Shown here: positions 1 through 8,686 of the stretch, piece after piece
Position numbering within the stretch: position 1 is the first letter of the stretch
How the letters are laid out: each line of letters begins with the position of its first letter
From: Thermogemmatispora sp042408965
GTDB taxonomy: Bacteria > Chloroflexota > Ktedonobacteria > Ktedonobacterales > Ktedonobacteraceae
Assembly (NCBI GenBank): GCA_042408965.1
Contig: JBHOQN010000072.1
Coordinates: 1-64,000 of the forward strand
Direction of reading: 5' to 3'
Length of the DNA: 64,000 nt
Translations under genes and position numbers: made by a program
Notes under the pieces: model-generated
The model's database searches: none
The model's input: only the letters and a program-made list of their open reading frames with translations
What the model was told of the DNA's origin: nothing

Positions 1-134
1 CCGCGCCCTGCTCAGCCAGGAGCGAGCGCCGGCGCATGCCAGTCCCCGGCTTTCGGTCGCCTCGCATCCTCTCCTATCGCTCTCACCTCTCGGCGCCTCC
101 CCTCTGGCAGCATCTGGTGGCCATGGCACTGCTC

Positions 135-359
135 TCAGGGGATAGGCCTGGTGCTGAATGGAGCCCCTCCCCACTCCCCCTGCTCTGAGCGCACCGCGAT
201 GATCTGGTCATAGGCCACCCACTCGACGTCTCCCTCATAGCCTGGCGTGGTGACGGTGACCCATACCACGCGGTCCAGGTCACTGGTGACGATCCCTTCC
301 CAGCAGGGCCTGCGCGTGTGGGGCACAACATAGCGGATCTGCTTGCCGATGAGCGACAT
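135..359 (-). CDS. Small hypothetical protein (74 aa)
   Basis: No family is recognised. The predicted protein is short, soluble and rich in Val, Trp and Tyr, with no membrane segment. The start is supported by an AAGGGG ribosome site 9 nt before the ATG. It lies 24 bp downstream of a second short gene on the same strand, and the two probably form a two-gene operon read from the promoter at 681-709. The divergent neighbour is an XRE-type regulator, an arrangement common in mobile or plasmid-like control regions. That it is a real gene is inferred from the ribosome site and the gene order; the function is unknown. Confidence 0.5.
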   Translation of the reverse strand: MSLIGKQIRYVVPHTRRPCWEGIVTSDLDRVVWVTVTTPGYEGDVEWVAYDQIIAVRSEQGEWGGAPFSTRPIP

Positions 360-383
360 GGATGGCTACCCCTTGTCCTTGTG

Positions 384-623
384 CTAGCGAGAGACAGACA
401 CGGCATGCTGCCAGTCCTGGCCAGCCAGTGTGACCACATACGGGCGCTGCCTCCCCAGGGTCATGGGAAACCACTTCCGCAAGATCCCGGGATCACAGCG
501 CAGGTGGCCGAGCACATACGGTGTTGGGAGCAGGTGAAATGACCGGTCCTGCAGCACACTGACGGTAATGCGTATGGGCGCTTCCCGCTCCGGGCGCATC
601 CGAAGCAAGCGGCTTCTCTTCAT
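384..623 (-). CDS. Small hypothetical protein (79 aa)
   Basis: First gene of a probable two-gene operon. The protein is basic and Arg-rich (begins MKRSRLLRMRPERE) with no recognised domain and no membrane segment. A GGAGA ribosome site lies 10 nt before the ATG, and a good promoter about 50 bp upstream (681-709) points at it. The promoter overlaps one of two 13-bp direct repeats that could bind the neighbouring XRE regulator. The function is unknown. A nucleic-acid-binding role would fit the charge but is only a guess. Confidence 0.5.
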   Translation of the reverse strand: MKRSRLLRMRPEREAPIRITVSVLQDRSFHLLPTPYVLGHLRCDPGILRKWFPMTLGRQRPYVVTLAGQDWQHAVSVSR

Positions 624-680
624 CGTATCAGTTCTCCATCCATTGGGCTTGGGAGTGCTTCAACGTAGTTACACGATGTC

Positions 681-709
681 ATTATACCATCTTACTATGC
701 GAACACCAA
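681..709 (-). promoter_or_regulatory. Promoter of the small two-gene operon, overlapping a repeat operator
   Basis: Read on the minus strand, TTGGTG (709-704), 17 bp, then TATAAT (686-681). The 13-bp direct repeats TACCATCTTAYTA at 685-697 and 725-737 start 40 bp apart. The first covers the upstream edge of the -10 element, so a protein bound to both repeats could control this promoter. Confidence 0.55.
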
Positions 710-826
710 TTATACCCACAATAATACCATCTTATTAGCTCGCATAGAGTTTCGGCCTAGGCAGGCCATACGGAAGTACGATATAGTGCTGTGTGCGAGA
801 GACGGTATGTCCTCAGGAGAACTACG

Positions 827-1045
827 GTGTATCGGTTACGAGTGAAGGAGCACCTGGAGGCCAGGGGGAAAAGCCAGCAATGGCTGGCGCTACAGGCACG
901 GGTGCCAGAGAGTCTCATACGACGGATGGTCAAGGACCCGTCGTATGCCCCGACGTACATCACGCTGGCCAAAGTGGCGAAAGCGTTGCACGTTGCTGTC
1001 GATGATCTGATCGAAGAGCTTCCTGACGAAGATGAAGACGACTAG
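827..1045 (+). CDS. XRE/Cro-type DNA-binding regulator (72 aa)
   Basis: A short helix-turn-helix protein of the Cro/CI type. After a basic start (YRLRVKEHLEARGKS) come QQWLALQARV-PESLIRRM, typical of the HTH scaffold and recognition helices, then ITLAKVAKALHVAVDDLIEE, the usual closing helices, and an acidic tail. I chose the GTG start because AGGAGA lies 6 nt before it; an earlier in-frame GTG at 791 has no ribosome site. It faces away from the two small genes, with paired direct repeats between them, so autoregulation and control of those genes are likely by analogy. Confidence 0.75.
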   Translation: MYRLRVKEHLEARGKSQQWLALQARVPESLIRRMVKDPSYAPTYITLAKVAKALHVAVDDLIEELPDEDEDD

Positions 1046-1127
1046 ACTCGCTGCTCCGATCTCCGTCCCGTCCCCTCCAACCGTTGCCTTCCGATCGGAC
1101 CCATGACCAACCTGCACCACAACCCTC

Positions 1128-1156
1128 TTGACAGCACACGAAAGTGTCTGTACAAT
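1128..1156 (+). promoter_or_regulatory. Promoter of tRNA-Phe
   Basis: TTGACA, exactly 17 bp, then TACAAT. The predicted start is about 75 nt upstream of the mature tRNA, with no coding sequence between. Confidence 0.75.
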
Positions 1157-1238
1157 AACACCAGCATCGCAAGGTTACACACCAGTACCTGTCACCTGCA
1201 CGGCGGGTGCTCAATCGGCCTCTAGACAGAGACCACGC

Positions 1239-1311
<73 letters not shown>

Positions 1312-1327
1312 TCATCGGCGATGCAAT

Positions 1328-1355
1328 GCAGCCGGGACAGTCGCTGTTCCGGCTG
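1328..1355 (+). terminator. Probable terminator hairpin after tRNA-Phe
   Basis: A stem of 12 pairs with one mismatch (GCAGCCGGGACA with TGTTCCGGCTGC) and a 4-nt loop, 16 nt after the tRNA. The T run after it is weak, so processing or a factor-assisted stop is also possible. Confidence 0.5.
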
Positions 1356-1494
1356 CCTGCCTTTGACGGCCTCCTCCCACCGGCCTGACCCTCGCAAGCC
1401 ACCAGCCAGATCACGAGACGAGCGCACAGCTTCCTCTCTCCCTCTTATTGCCAGAGCCTGCACCCCTGTGCGATACTATCCTGGTGAGAGCAAC

Positions 1495-1590
1495 ATGTCG
1501 CAACAATTCGTGATTACGCTTCAGCTTACTATCACCCCGCAAGAGATCCTCTCTGGAGACAGATGGGGAAAAAAGGTGTGCGCGCCATGA
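1495..1590 (+). CDS. Short upstream reading frame (31 aa), coupled to the VOC gene
   Basis: A 31-residue frame beginning MSQQFVITLQLTITP, preceded by a weak GGTGAGAG ribosome site. Its TGA stop overlaps the ATG of the broken VOC gene as ATGA, the classic arrangement for translational coupling. It may be a leader peptide or a chance frame. No family is recognised. Confidence 0.3.
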   Translation: MSQQFVITLQLTITPQEILSGDRWGKKVCAP

Positions 1591-2510
1591 AACAGATCGT
1601 TGGCATCTCTGAGATCGTCCTCTGGACCGCAGATAAAGAACGGTCGCAGCAGTTCTACCGCAACCTGCCCGGCCTGGAAGTCATCTCCCTACCGACGCCG
1701 CCCAACGTCTTCGTGAAGATAGGGAAGGGCAAGGTCGGCATCCCTCAGATGATCATGCAGGTGTCTAAAACGGAGGAGGTCAGAGCCAGGCCGTCCGGCT
1801 ATCGTCGGTGCCGCTCTCAGAAACGCCCCCAGGGCACTCCCATGTCCCCTGCTCGGCGCGACCCTCCCCGGCCAGTGCTCTCCCCACGCCTGCGTGTCGT
1901 CGCCCCGGATCACGGCATCCGCCCGACACCATCCCTCCCCAGGTGTGGCCCGACCTCCATCGCCGGACGGCGCAGAGGCCGTCGCCGCCTCAGGTGGCCC
2001 ATGCCTGTCAGCGGGCCTTCCACACAATCGGGCGCCTCCTGCACCAGCCCACAGCCGAGGAGGGATGAGGCGGCGACCCTGCCGCTGCTGGCGCTCCCGT
2101 CGAGCCTCCCGAAGCCCGCGCTCCCCCGCAGCAAAGCGCGAAAGGCTCCAGAAGCAGCGACAGGCCATGTCTGGCTGACCGCATGGTCGCCTGGAAGCGG
2201 TCACGGGAGTCCGCTTTTGTGGGACGCCCGCACATCCTTGACAGCACATGCCCCCGATGCTACTCTGCAGAGCGTCTCGTCAGCACGCAGCGCACGCCCG
2301 ATCGGGGATTGGAACATCAACTGCACCATCTGGCGCTGGAAGCGCCCGCCGAGGCCTTCAACGCACAGCACGCCGCCCTGGTGGCCGCCAGCTACCAGCC
2401 ACGCGGCGGCAGGCGCGCCGTGCTGGCCAGCCGTATCATGTACGTCGACGACCCCGACGGCAATGAAGTCGCATTCATCTGCCGCGCACTCGCCAGCGAG
2501 GAGCCAGTGA
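1587..2510 (+). pseudogene. VOC/glyoxalase-family gene interrupted by about 0.5 kb
   Basis: The first 58 or so residues read as the start of a vicinal-oxygen-chelate domain (MKQIVGISEIVLWTADKER, FYRNLPGLEVISLP, IGIPQ-like strand). The second half of the same fold appears only from about 2320, in a different frame (LHHLALEAPAEAF, MYVDDPDGNEVAFICRA). VOC proteins need about 15 residues between these parts, but here there are about 520 bp of GC-rich DNA with no convincing coding content or transposase. The intact enzyme cannot be made. The rear half has no stop and runs in frame into the following FIST gene. Confidence 0.7.
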
Positions 2511-3691
2511 TGAGCGAGCTACGGCCAGCCGCCCGAGGAGCCATTGTCGAAGACCCGCACTGGGAGCGCGCGCTCGAAGAGGCCATCGCGCAGGTACGCG
2601 GTCCCAGCGATCTGGCCATCCTCTTCGCCAGCGGCATCTACGCCGAGTCCTTCCCCGAACTGGTACGTCGCGCTCAGCAGGAGAGCGGCGTCCGCCTGCT
2701 GATCGGCTGCTCCGGCCAGGGCATCGTCGGCCAGGGCGAGGAGCTGGAGGAAACGCCGGCGCTCTCCCTGCTGACGCTGGATCTCCCGGCAGCCCGCCTC
2801 CAGCCCGTGCGCTTCACCCAGGCCCTGATCGAGGAGTGCGACGGGGCCGAGGAGTGGCAGAGACGCCTGGGCCTCACACCAGATCAGGTCAACGCCTGGT
2901 TCGTGCTGGTGGACCCCTTCCGCATGGACAGCGAGGCGCTGGTGGAAGGCCTGGCCCAGGCCTATCCCCATACGCCGGTGATCGGCGGCCTGGCCTCCGC
3001 CCATCCCATGCTACAGCGCTCCTTCGTCTTCCTTAACGGCGAGGTATTCGGCGAGGGCGGCGTGGGCCTGGCCATCGGCGGAGCCTACAGCATCATTCCG
3101 CTGGTCTCCCAGGGCTGCGAGCCGATCGGCGAACCCTGGACGATCACCAGCGTGCGCGGCAATCTGGTGGAAACGATCTCCAACCGCCCGGCCTACGAAC
3201 TGCTGCTCGAAACCTTTCAGGAGCTGCCGCTCTCCCTGCAGCGCCGCGCGCGACACAACCTGCTGGTCGGCCTGGCAGCCAACGAGTATCGAGAGAGCTT
3301 CGGCAGGGGCAGCTTTCTTGTGCGCCCGCTCATCGGCGTGGACCGCCTCAGCGGTGGCCTGGCGATCGGCGCCATCCCGCGTGTGGGGCAGACGATCCAG
3401 TTCCAGATGCGCGACGCCTCGACAGCCGATACGGACCTGCGCGACACCCTGGAGCAGGCCCGCACGGAGCTGGGCGCCCGCCAGCCCGTGGCGGCCCTGC
3501 TCTGCACCTGCAACGGCCGGGGGATGAACCTCTTCGATACACCTAACCACGACGCCGAGACCATCGAGCACTATTTCGGAGCCGTGCCCCTGGCGGGCGT
3601 CTTCTGCAACGGCGAGATCGGCCCCGTCGACGGACGGCCCTTCCTGCACGGCTTCACGGCCTGCCTGGCACTGCTGGTAGAGCAGCCCTGA
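2510..3691 (+). CDS. FIST-domain sensory protein (393 aa)
   Basis: FIST domains are predicted small-ligand-binding sensory modules. The protein has the N-terminal FIST pattern (LAILFASGIYAESFPELV, then GVRLLIGCSGQGIVG) and a C-terminal half ending in PLAGVFCNGEIGPVDG-RPFLHGFTACLA, typical of FIST_C. No membrane segment or output domain is attached, so it would be a stand-alone cytoplasmic binding protein. The start is chosen at the ATG with GAGGAG 6 nt upstream, although the frame is open further back into the VOC remnant. An ancestral VOC-FIST fusion is possible. The ligand is unknown. Confidence 0.8.
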   Translation: MSELRPAARGAIVEDPHWERALEEAIAQVRGPSDLAILFASGIYAESFPELVRRAQQESGVRLLIGCSGQGIVGQGEELEETPALSLLTLDLPAARLQPVRFTQALIEECDGAEEWQRRLGLTPDQVNAWFVLVDPFRMDSEALVEGLAQAYPHTPVIGGLASAHPMLQRSFVFLNGEVFGEGGVGLAIGGAYSIIPLVSQGCEPIGEPWTITSVRGNLVETISNRPAYELLLETFQELPLSLQRRARHNLLVGLAANEYRESFGRGSFLVRPLIGVDRLSGGLAIGAIPRVGQTIQFQMRDASTADTDLRDTLEQARTELGARQPVAALLCTCNGRGMNLFDTPNHDAETIEHYFGAVPLAGVFCNGEIGPVDGRPFLHGFTACLALLVEQP

Positions 3692-3742
3692 AGCAGCTTC
3701 GTTCGAGCCAGCCGCGCGCGCCGGGCGGACGCCGACCCGGGA

Positions 3743-5086
3743 TCAGGACGTCCAGACCTGGGCCGAGCCGTCGTTTGCCACCGAGACCAGAGAGCTGCCT
3801 GCAGGCGACCAGGGGACAGCCCAGATCGTCCCACGCTGCCGACGGTAGGTGAAGAGCGGGTCGCCATCGCCAGCCCTCCAGAGCTGCACCGTGGCGTCGC
3901 GCCCGCAGGAGCTGAGCGCGCTTCCGTCGGGCGACCAGGCAACGTCCCAGACACGATCAGTATGGCCACGATAGATCAGCGCCTGCTGCGGAGCGCTCAG
4001 AGGCCAGAGCTGTACCGTGGCATCGCGCCCCCCGGAGGCCAACCGGCTCCCATCCGGCGACCAAGCCACCGTCAACACGCCCCCCCGATGGCCGGCGTAG
4101 ACCAGCAGCGTGGCGCCACTCTCCGGCCTCCAGACGCGCACCGTGCCATCCTCACCAGCCGAGGCCATGAGCCGGGCCTGCGCCGACCAGGCGACGCTGC
4201 GCACCACCTGGGCATGATCGAGATAGATCAGGGGACGCGCACCACCGCTGGCGCTCCAGATCCGCACACTGTGGTCCGCTCCACCTGAGGCCACGCGCTG
4301 ACCATCCGGCGACCAGGCCAGGGTATAAACCGCCTGATCGTGTCCCTGATAGGCCTGCACCAGCACCCCATCAGCCACACTCCAGATCTGCACCTGATGA
4401 TCCTCACCAGCAGAGGCCATCAAGCGGCCATCCGGCGACCAGGCCAGGGCATAGACCGCTCCCCGATGACCCGTCCAGACACACAGCACACGGCCGCTGA
4501 AGGCGTGCCAGACCTGGACGGTTTCGTCCTGACCACCGCTGGCAATCCACTGGCCATCCGGCGACCAGGCCGCGCAGTAGACCGCCCCGCCATGCCCGCG
4601 GTAGTCCGTTAACAGGCGGCCAGGAGGCGGCAGCGGCCGCGAGGTCGCCGTCACCGTAGGGGTGCGCCCCCCCTTCGGCCGAGCAGAGACATGGTCGGCG
4701 GCGGAGAGCAACTGCTCCCTGTAGACCAGCGCAGCCACCCCTCCACCGGCAAGCACCAGGCCCGTGACCATGCCCAGGAGCACAGCCCTGCGCGTGGAAC
4801 CGCGCCGCACAGGAGCGGAGGCACTGGCCTCCGCAGGGATCATCAGAGAAGCTGACCCGCGCCGATGGGAGACGGCAGACGGAGCGGCCAGGCCCGCAGA
4901 GGTCCGCATGGCCGGCGAACGCACAGCATCAGCCTCCCGCGACGCCTCCGGCGCCCTCTCCCCGGTGAGACTGACGCTACGCAACGAGGGAGCGGTGTCC
5001 GGCTCAGAAGACGCTACCAGCCGGCCACAGCGCCCACAGAAACTGGCTTCGACGGGCACGCTGGCCCCACAAAAGCGGCAAAACAT
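3743..5086 (-). CDS. Membrane-anchored zinc-ribbon and WD40 propeller protein (447 aa)
   Basis: The order is a zinc ribbon (Cys3, Cys6, Cys17, Cys20), a Ser/Ala-rich linker, one membrane helix at about 101-121, and seven WD40 repeats from about 165 to the end. Each repeat shows the GH-x-x-x-V-x-x-x-AWSPDG and VxIW signatures; the fourth and seventh are degenerate. Seven repeats are enough for a closed propeller. The topology suggests the ribbon inside and the propeller outside, but this is inferred. AAGGAG precedes the ATG. WD40 proteins of this class are scaffolds, and no partner is evident nearby. Confidence 0.85.
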   Translation of the reverse strand: MFCRFCGASVPVEASFCGRCGRLVASSEPDTAPSLRSVSLTGERAPEASREADAVRSPAMRTSAGLAAPSAVSHRRGSASLMIPAEASASAPVRRGSTRRAVLLGMVTGLVLAGGGVAALVYREQLLSAADHVSARPKGGRTPTVTATSRPLPPPGRLLTDYRGHGGAVYCAAWSPDGQWIASGGQDETVQVWHAFSGRVLCVWTGHRGAVYALAWSPDGRLMASAGEDHQVQIWSVADGVLVQAYQGHDQAVYTLAWSPDGQRVASGGADHSVRIWSASGGARPLIYLDHAQVVRSVAWSAQARLMASAGEDGTVRVWRPESGATLLVYAGHRGGVLTVAWSPDGSRLASGGRDATVQLWPLSAPQQALIYRGHTDRVWDVAWSPDGSALSSCGRDATVQLWRAGDGDPLFTYRRQRGTIWAVPWSPAGSSLVSVANDGSAQVWTS

Positions 5087-5354
5087 AGATTCCGGCTCCT
5101 TCCTCCAGCCAGACGATTTTCAGCGCTCGTATCTTAAGAAACGTCCCGACTGATCCAACGTTTCGCACCGGGTGTCTGGCACATCACCAGCAGAGCCACC
5201 CACCCCCCCCACCAGCACCTGGCCAGGCCCTTCTCCACGAGCCGCAAGCCCGCTTTCACTATTTTCTCCCGCCGGCTGTAACCAGAAGCTTGCTCTGTTC
5301 GTAACACATTTCGATACTGCTCCGTTTCAACCACCAGACCAGAAAGGGTACGAC

Positions 5355-8300
5355 ATGCATCGCCTTGCAAAATTAAGCATGGCAAACAGGAGCATTGTGG
5401 CGCTGGCAACCGTTGCAGTGCTCCTGTTCGGTGGATATATCATCCCGTTGTTAAAACAAGAACTCCTGCCACCGCTGGTGTATCCAGCTATTTCCGTCAT
5501 CACGCCCTATGTTGGCGCCTCACCAGCACAGGTGGAACAGGACGTAACAGACCCGCTCGAACAGAGCTTTCAGGGCAACGCTGGCGTGCAGCGCATCACC
5601 TCTCAATCGAGCCAGGGGCTCTCAGTGATCACCGTCTACTACGCCTTTGGCACCGATCTTGACCGTGCGCAGCAGACCCTGTCCGAAGAGATCAACAAGA
5701 CCCAGTCCAGTCTGCCCTCCAACGTCACACCACAGCTACAGCAATACAACTTCGCCGACGTGCCCATCATCACCCTGGCCGTCAGCTCGAACGAGAACCA
5801 GCAGGATCTCGCCGTGCGTCTCAAGCAGACCGTCGTACCAGCGCTACAGGGCATCAACGGCGTCGGCAACGTCTCGGTCACCGGCGTCCGGCAGCAGATC
5901 GTCAGCATCACCCTCGATCTGAAAAAGCTGCAGGCCCGCGGCCTCACCGTCACCCAGGTCGAGCAGGTGCTGCAGGCCAACAACATGACCATTCCAGCCG
6001 GTCAGCTCACCTCCGGCGACCAGACGCTCTCAGTGCGCGTGGGCAACACCTTCCAGTCCATCGACGACCTCAAGCAAGTAGTCGTCGGCGAGCAGGCAAT
6101 TCTCCCACAGGGAGCGCTGCCCAGCACGGGCGCGAGCGCGGCCCAGTTCACGCGCAGCGGTGCATCCCAGGCGACAAGCGCCAGCCTGGCGGGCGCCGGA
6201 GTGACCTACAAGCCAGTCAAGCTCGGCGACGTGGCCAGCGTGCAGGAGGATCTCGCTCCTTCCAGCACCCTGACACGCACCAACGGCAAGCCCAGCCTGG
6301 GCATCTCCATCACCAAGACCTCCGACGGCGACGTCGTCTCCATCTCGCAGGCTGTCAACGCCCAGATCCCCGACCTGGAGCACAAGCTGGGCTACAACGC
6401 CCAGATCACCGTCATCAGCGATCAGGCTCCCTATATTCAGGAATCGGTGCGCGATCTCGCACGCGAGGGCCTGCTCGGCGCTGGCTTTGCGATCCTGGTG
6501 ATTCTGGTCTTTCTGCTCTCGATCCGCCCCACGCTGGTGACCGCCATCTCGATCCCGCTCTCGGTCGTCATCGCGCTCATCGGCCTCTGGATCGGGAATT
6601 ACTCGCTGAACCTGCTGACGCTCTCCGGCCTGACCATCGCCATCGGGCGTGTAGTTGACGACTCCATCGTTGTTCTTGAGAACATCTATCGCCACCTGCG
6701 CGGCGGCGAGGACAAGCGCACCGCGGTGCTGGCCGGCGTCAAAGAGGTGGCCACCGCCGTGACTGCCTCCACGCTGACGACCGTCTGCGTCTTCCTGCCA
6801 CTGGCCTTCCTGGGTGACGTCGTGGGCGAGTACGCTCACCCGCTGGCCTTCTCCGTCACCATTGCCCTGCTGGCCTCACTGCTGGTGGCCCTGACCATCA
6901 TCCCCGTGCTGGCCTACTGGTTCCTCAAGGGACCGCAGCAGGCCGCGGCCAGCCTCCATCAGGAGAAACCCAGCTTCCTTGAGCGCGGCTACATTCCGCT
7001 GGTTCGCTGGACCACGAAGCACCGCGTGCTCACGCCGCTGATCGCTGTGCTGCTGCTGATCGGCACCGTTGCCCTCTTCCCGCTGCTGCCGGTCAATGCC
7101 TTCGGCAACCAGGGGAATAATACCTTCCGCTTCACGCAGACCCTGGAGCCGACGGCCAGCCTCGCCCGCACCGACCAGGCCGCACGTCCAGTGGAGAACA
7201 TCCTGGCGACGATTCCAGGGATTCAGGCCTACCAGGTGACGGTCGGCGGTGGCAGCAGCTTCTTCTTCGGCGGAACCTCTGGCGCCAACACTGCCACCTA
7301 CACGGTCAGCATCACCACAGGCAGCGACGTCAACAGTGTCGAGCAGGCCGTCCAGAATCGCCTGAAAGGGCTGACAGGGGTTGGCAGCTTCTCCTTCCAG
7401 AACGCCAACAGCAACAGCGTTGACATCACGGTACAAGCCCCCGACGAAAGCACCCTGCGCCAGGCCGCGCAGCAGGTCTACACTGCCGTCGTCACCACGC
7501 CCAACACCAGCGACGCCACCAGCGACCTGACCAACGCGGCGCCGCTCATCGATGTGCACGTCGATCCGCAGAAGGCGCTGGCTCATGGACTGACTGCTCT
7601 GCAGGTCGGACAGGCGCTGCAGATGATCTACAACGGCACCACCGTGACCCACATCACGCTGAACAATACACAGCAGGACGTCGACCTCAAGCTCGGCACC
7701 CCTGCCAACTCCATCAAACAGATGAGCGATCTGCTCATCCCCACGGCCACAGGCAGCGTGCGCCTCGGCGACGTCGCCACGATCACTCAGGTCGAGGGCC
7801 CGGCGCAGATCTCTCATCTCAACGGTACACGTACTGCTACCATCACCCTGACGGTGACCAGCGATAACGTCGGAGCCGTGCAGCACGACATTCAGCAGCG
7901 CATCAACAAACTGAGCCTGCCGAGTGGCGCCTCAGCGAGCCTGGGGATCACCGCCTCACAGCAGAATCAGGCTCTGCAGCAGCTCTACATCACGCTGCTG
8001 GTCGCCATTCCGCTGGTCTACATTGTCATGGTGGCGACCTTCCGCAGCCTGGTTCAGCCCCTGATCCTGCTGATCGCTATTCCCTTCGCCGGTGTGGGAT
8101 CGATCGCGCTCGCCGCGATTACACGCACGGCGATCGGCATCTCCTCGCTCTTTGGCTTCCTGATGCTGATCGGCATCGTGGTCACGAATGCCATCGTGCT
8201 CATCGATCTAGTGAACCAGTACCGCGCCCGCGGTCTGGACGCGCGCGCCGCGGTCATCGAGGGCGGGCGGCGCCGCCTGCGCCCCATTCTGATGACCGCC

Positions 8301-8540
8301 CTGGCCACGATCATGGCCCTGATTCCCATGGCCCTGGGCATCGGAGGCGGCAGCAATCTGCTGATCTCCGGGGACCTGGCGGTCATTGTGATCGGCGGGC
8401 TGACCTCCTCGACGGTGCTGACCCTGCTGCTGGTGCCCACCCTCTACGTGATCGTGGAGGACATCAAGGAGCGCTTCAACAGAAGGCCCTCGCCACCGAC
8501 CGCCGGTGAGGAGCAGACGGCGGCCGCTGCGACCCACTAG
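5355..8540 (+). CDS. RND-family efflux transporter (1061 aa)
   Basis: A full-length RND permease with the duplicated layout: one helix at the N terminus, a large extracytoplasmic loop, six helices, then the same again. The TM4 proton-relay motif is present (AIGRVVDDSIVVLENIYRH, with the two Asp). The second half ends in IGIVVTNAIVLIDLVNQYR. The start is chosen at MHRLAKLSMANRS, where AAAGGG lies about 7 nt upstream and the family begins; an open frame 61 codons longer is not conserved in style. No adaptor (MFP) gene is adjacent. Substrates are unknown; drugs or lipids are typical for the family. Confidence 0.9.
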   Translation: MHRLAKLSMANRSIVALATVAVLLFGGYIIPLLKQELLPPLVYPAISVITPYVGASPAQVEQDVTDPLEQSFQGNAGVQRITSQSSQGLSVITVYYAFGTDLDRAQQTLSEEINKTQSSLPSNVTPQLQQYNFADVPIITLAVSSNENQQDLAVRLKQTVVPALQGINGVGNVSVTGVRQQIVSITLDLKKLQARGLTVTQVEQVLQANNMTIPAGQLTSGDQTLSVRVGNTFQSIDDLKQVVVGEQAILPQGALPSTGASAAQFTRSGASQATSASLAGAGVTYKPVKLGDVASVQEDLAPSSTLTRTNGKPSLGISITKTSDGDVVSISQAVNAQIPDLEHKLGYNAQITVISDQAPYIQESVRDLAREGLLGAGFAILVILVFLLSIRPTLVTAISIPLSVVIALIGLWIGNYSLNLLTLSGLTIAIGRVVDDSIVVLENIYRHLRGGEDKRTAVLAGVKEVATAVTASTLTTVCVFLPLAFLGDVVGEYAHPLAFSVTIALLASLLVALTIIPVLAYWFLKGPQQAAASLHQEKPSFLERGYIPLVRWTTKHRVLTPLIAVLLLIGTVALFPLLPVNAFGNQGNNTFRFTQTLEPTASLARTDQAARPVENILATIPGIQAYQVTVGGGSSFFFGGTSGANTATYTVSITTGSDVNSVEQAVQNRLKGLTGVGSFSFQNANSNSVDITVQAPDESTLRQAAQQVYTAVVTTPNTSDATSDLTNAAPLIDVHVDPQKALAHGLTALQVGQALQMIYNGTTVTHITLNNTQQDVDLKLGTPANSIKQMSDLLIPTATGSVRLGDVATITQVEGPAQISHLNGTRTATITLTVTSDNVGAVQHDIQQRINKLSLPSGASASLGITASQQNQALQQLYITLLVAIPLVYIVMVATFRSLVQPLILLIAIPFAGVGSIALAAITRTAIGISSLFGFLMLIGIVVTNAIVLIDLVNQYRARGLDARAAVIEGGRRRLRPILMTALATIMALIPMALGIGGGSNLLISGDLAVIVIGGLTSSTVLTLLLVPTLYVIVEDIKERFNRRPSPPTAGEEQTAAAATH

Positions 8541-8572
8541 AGGGAGAACAGGAGACACAGAGATCAAAGAGA

Positions 8573-8600
8573 GGACCGGGCAGGATACCCTGCCCGGTCC
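8573..8600. terminator. Bidirectional terminator hairpin between RND gene and gyrB
   Basis: A perfect 12-bp stem (GGACCGGGCAGG) with a 4-nt loop lies between two convergent genes. The flanks are pyrimidine-rich but carry no long T run. Confidence 0.65.
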
Positions 8601-8686
8601 CCTTCTCTCATCTCGCTCGCTCGCTCGATCTGGAGAGCCAGCAGTAAGGTCCGCGCTCTCAGAGAGGCCACGCTGGCCGCGCCGGA

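Noticed and set aside
1770..2290. Transposase remnant in the insert that breaks the VOC gene
   Set aside because: I found no transposase motif, no terminal inverted repeat and no target duplication by eye, so it is left as unassigned DNA.
8611..8628. CTCG tetranucleotide run after the RND gene
   Set aside because: Short, in a convergent intergenic gap and not placed to affect any gene.
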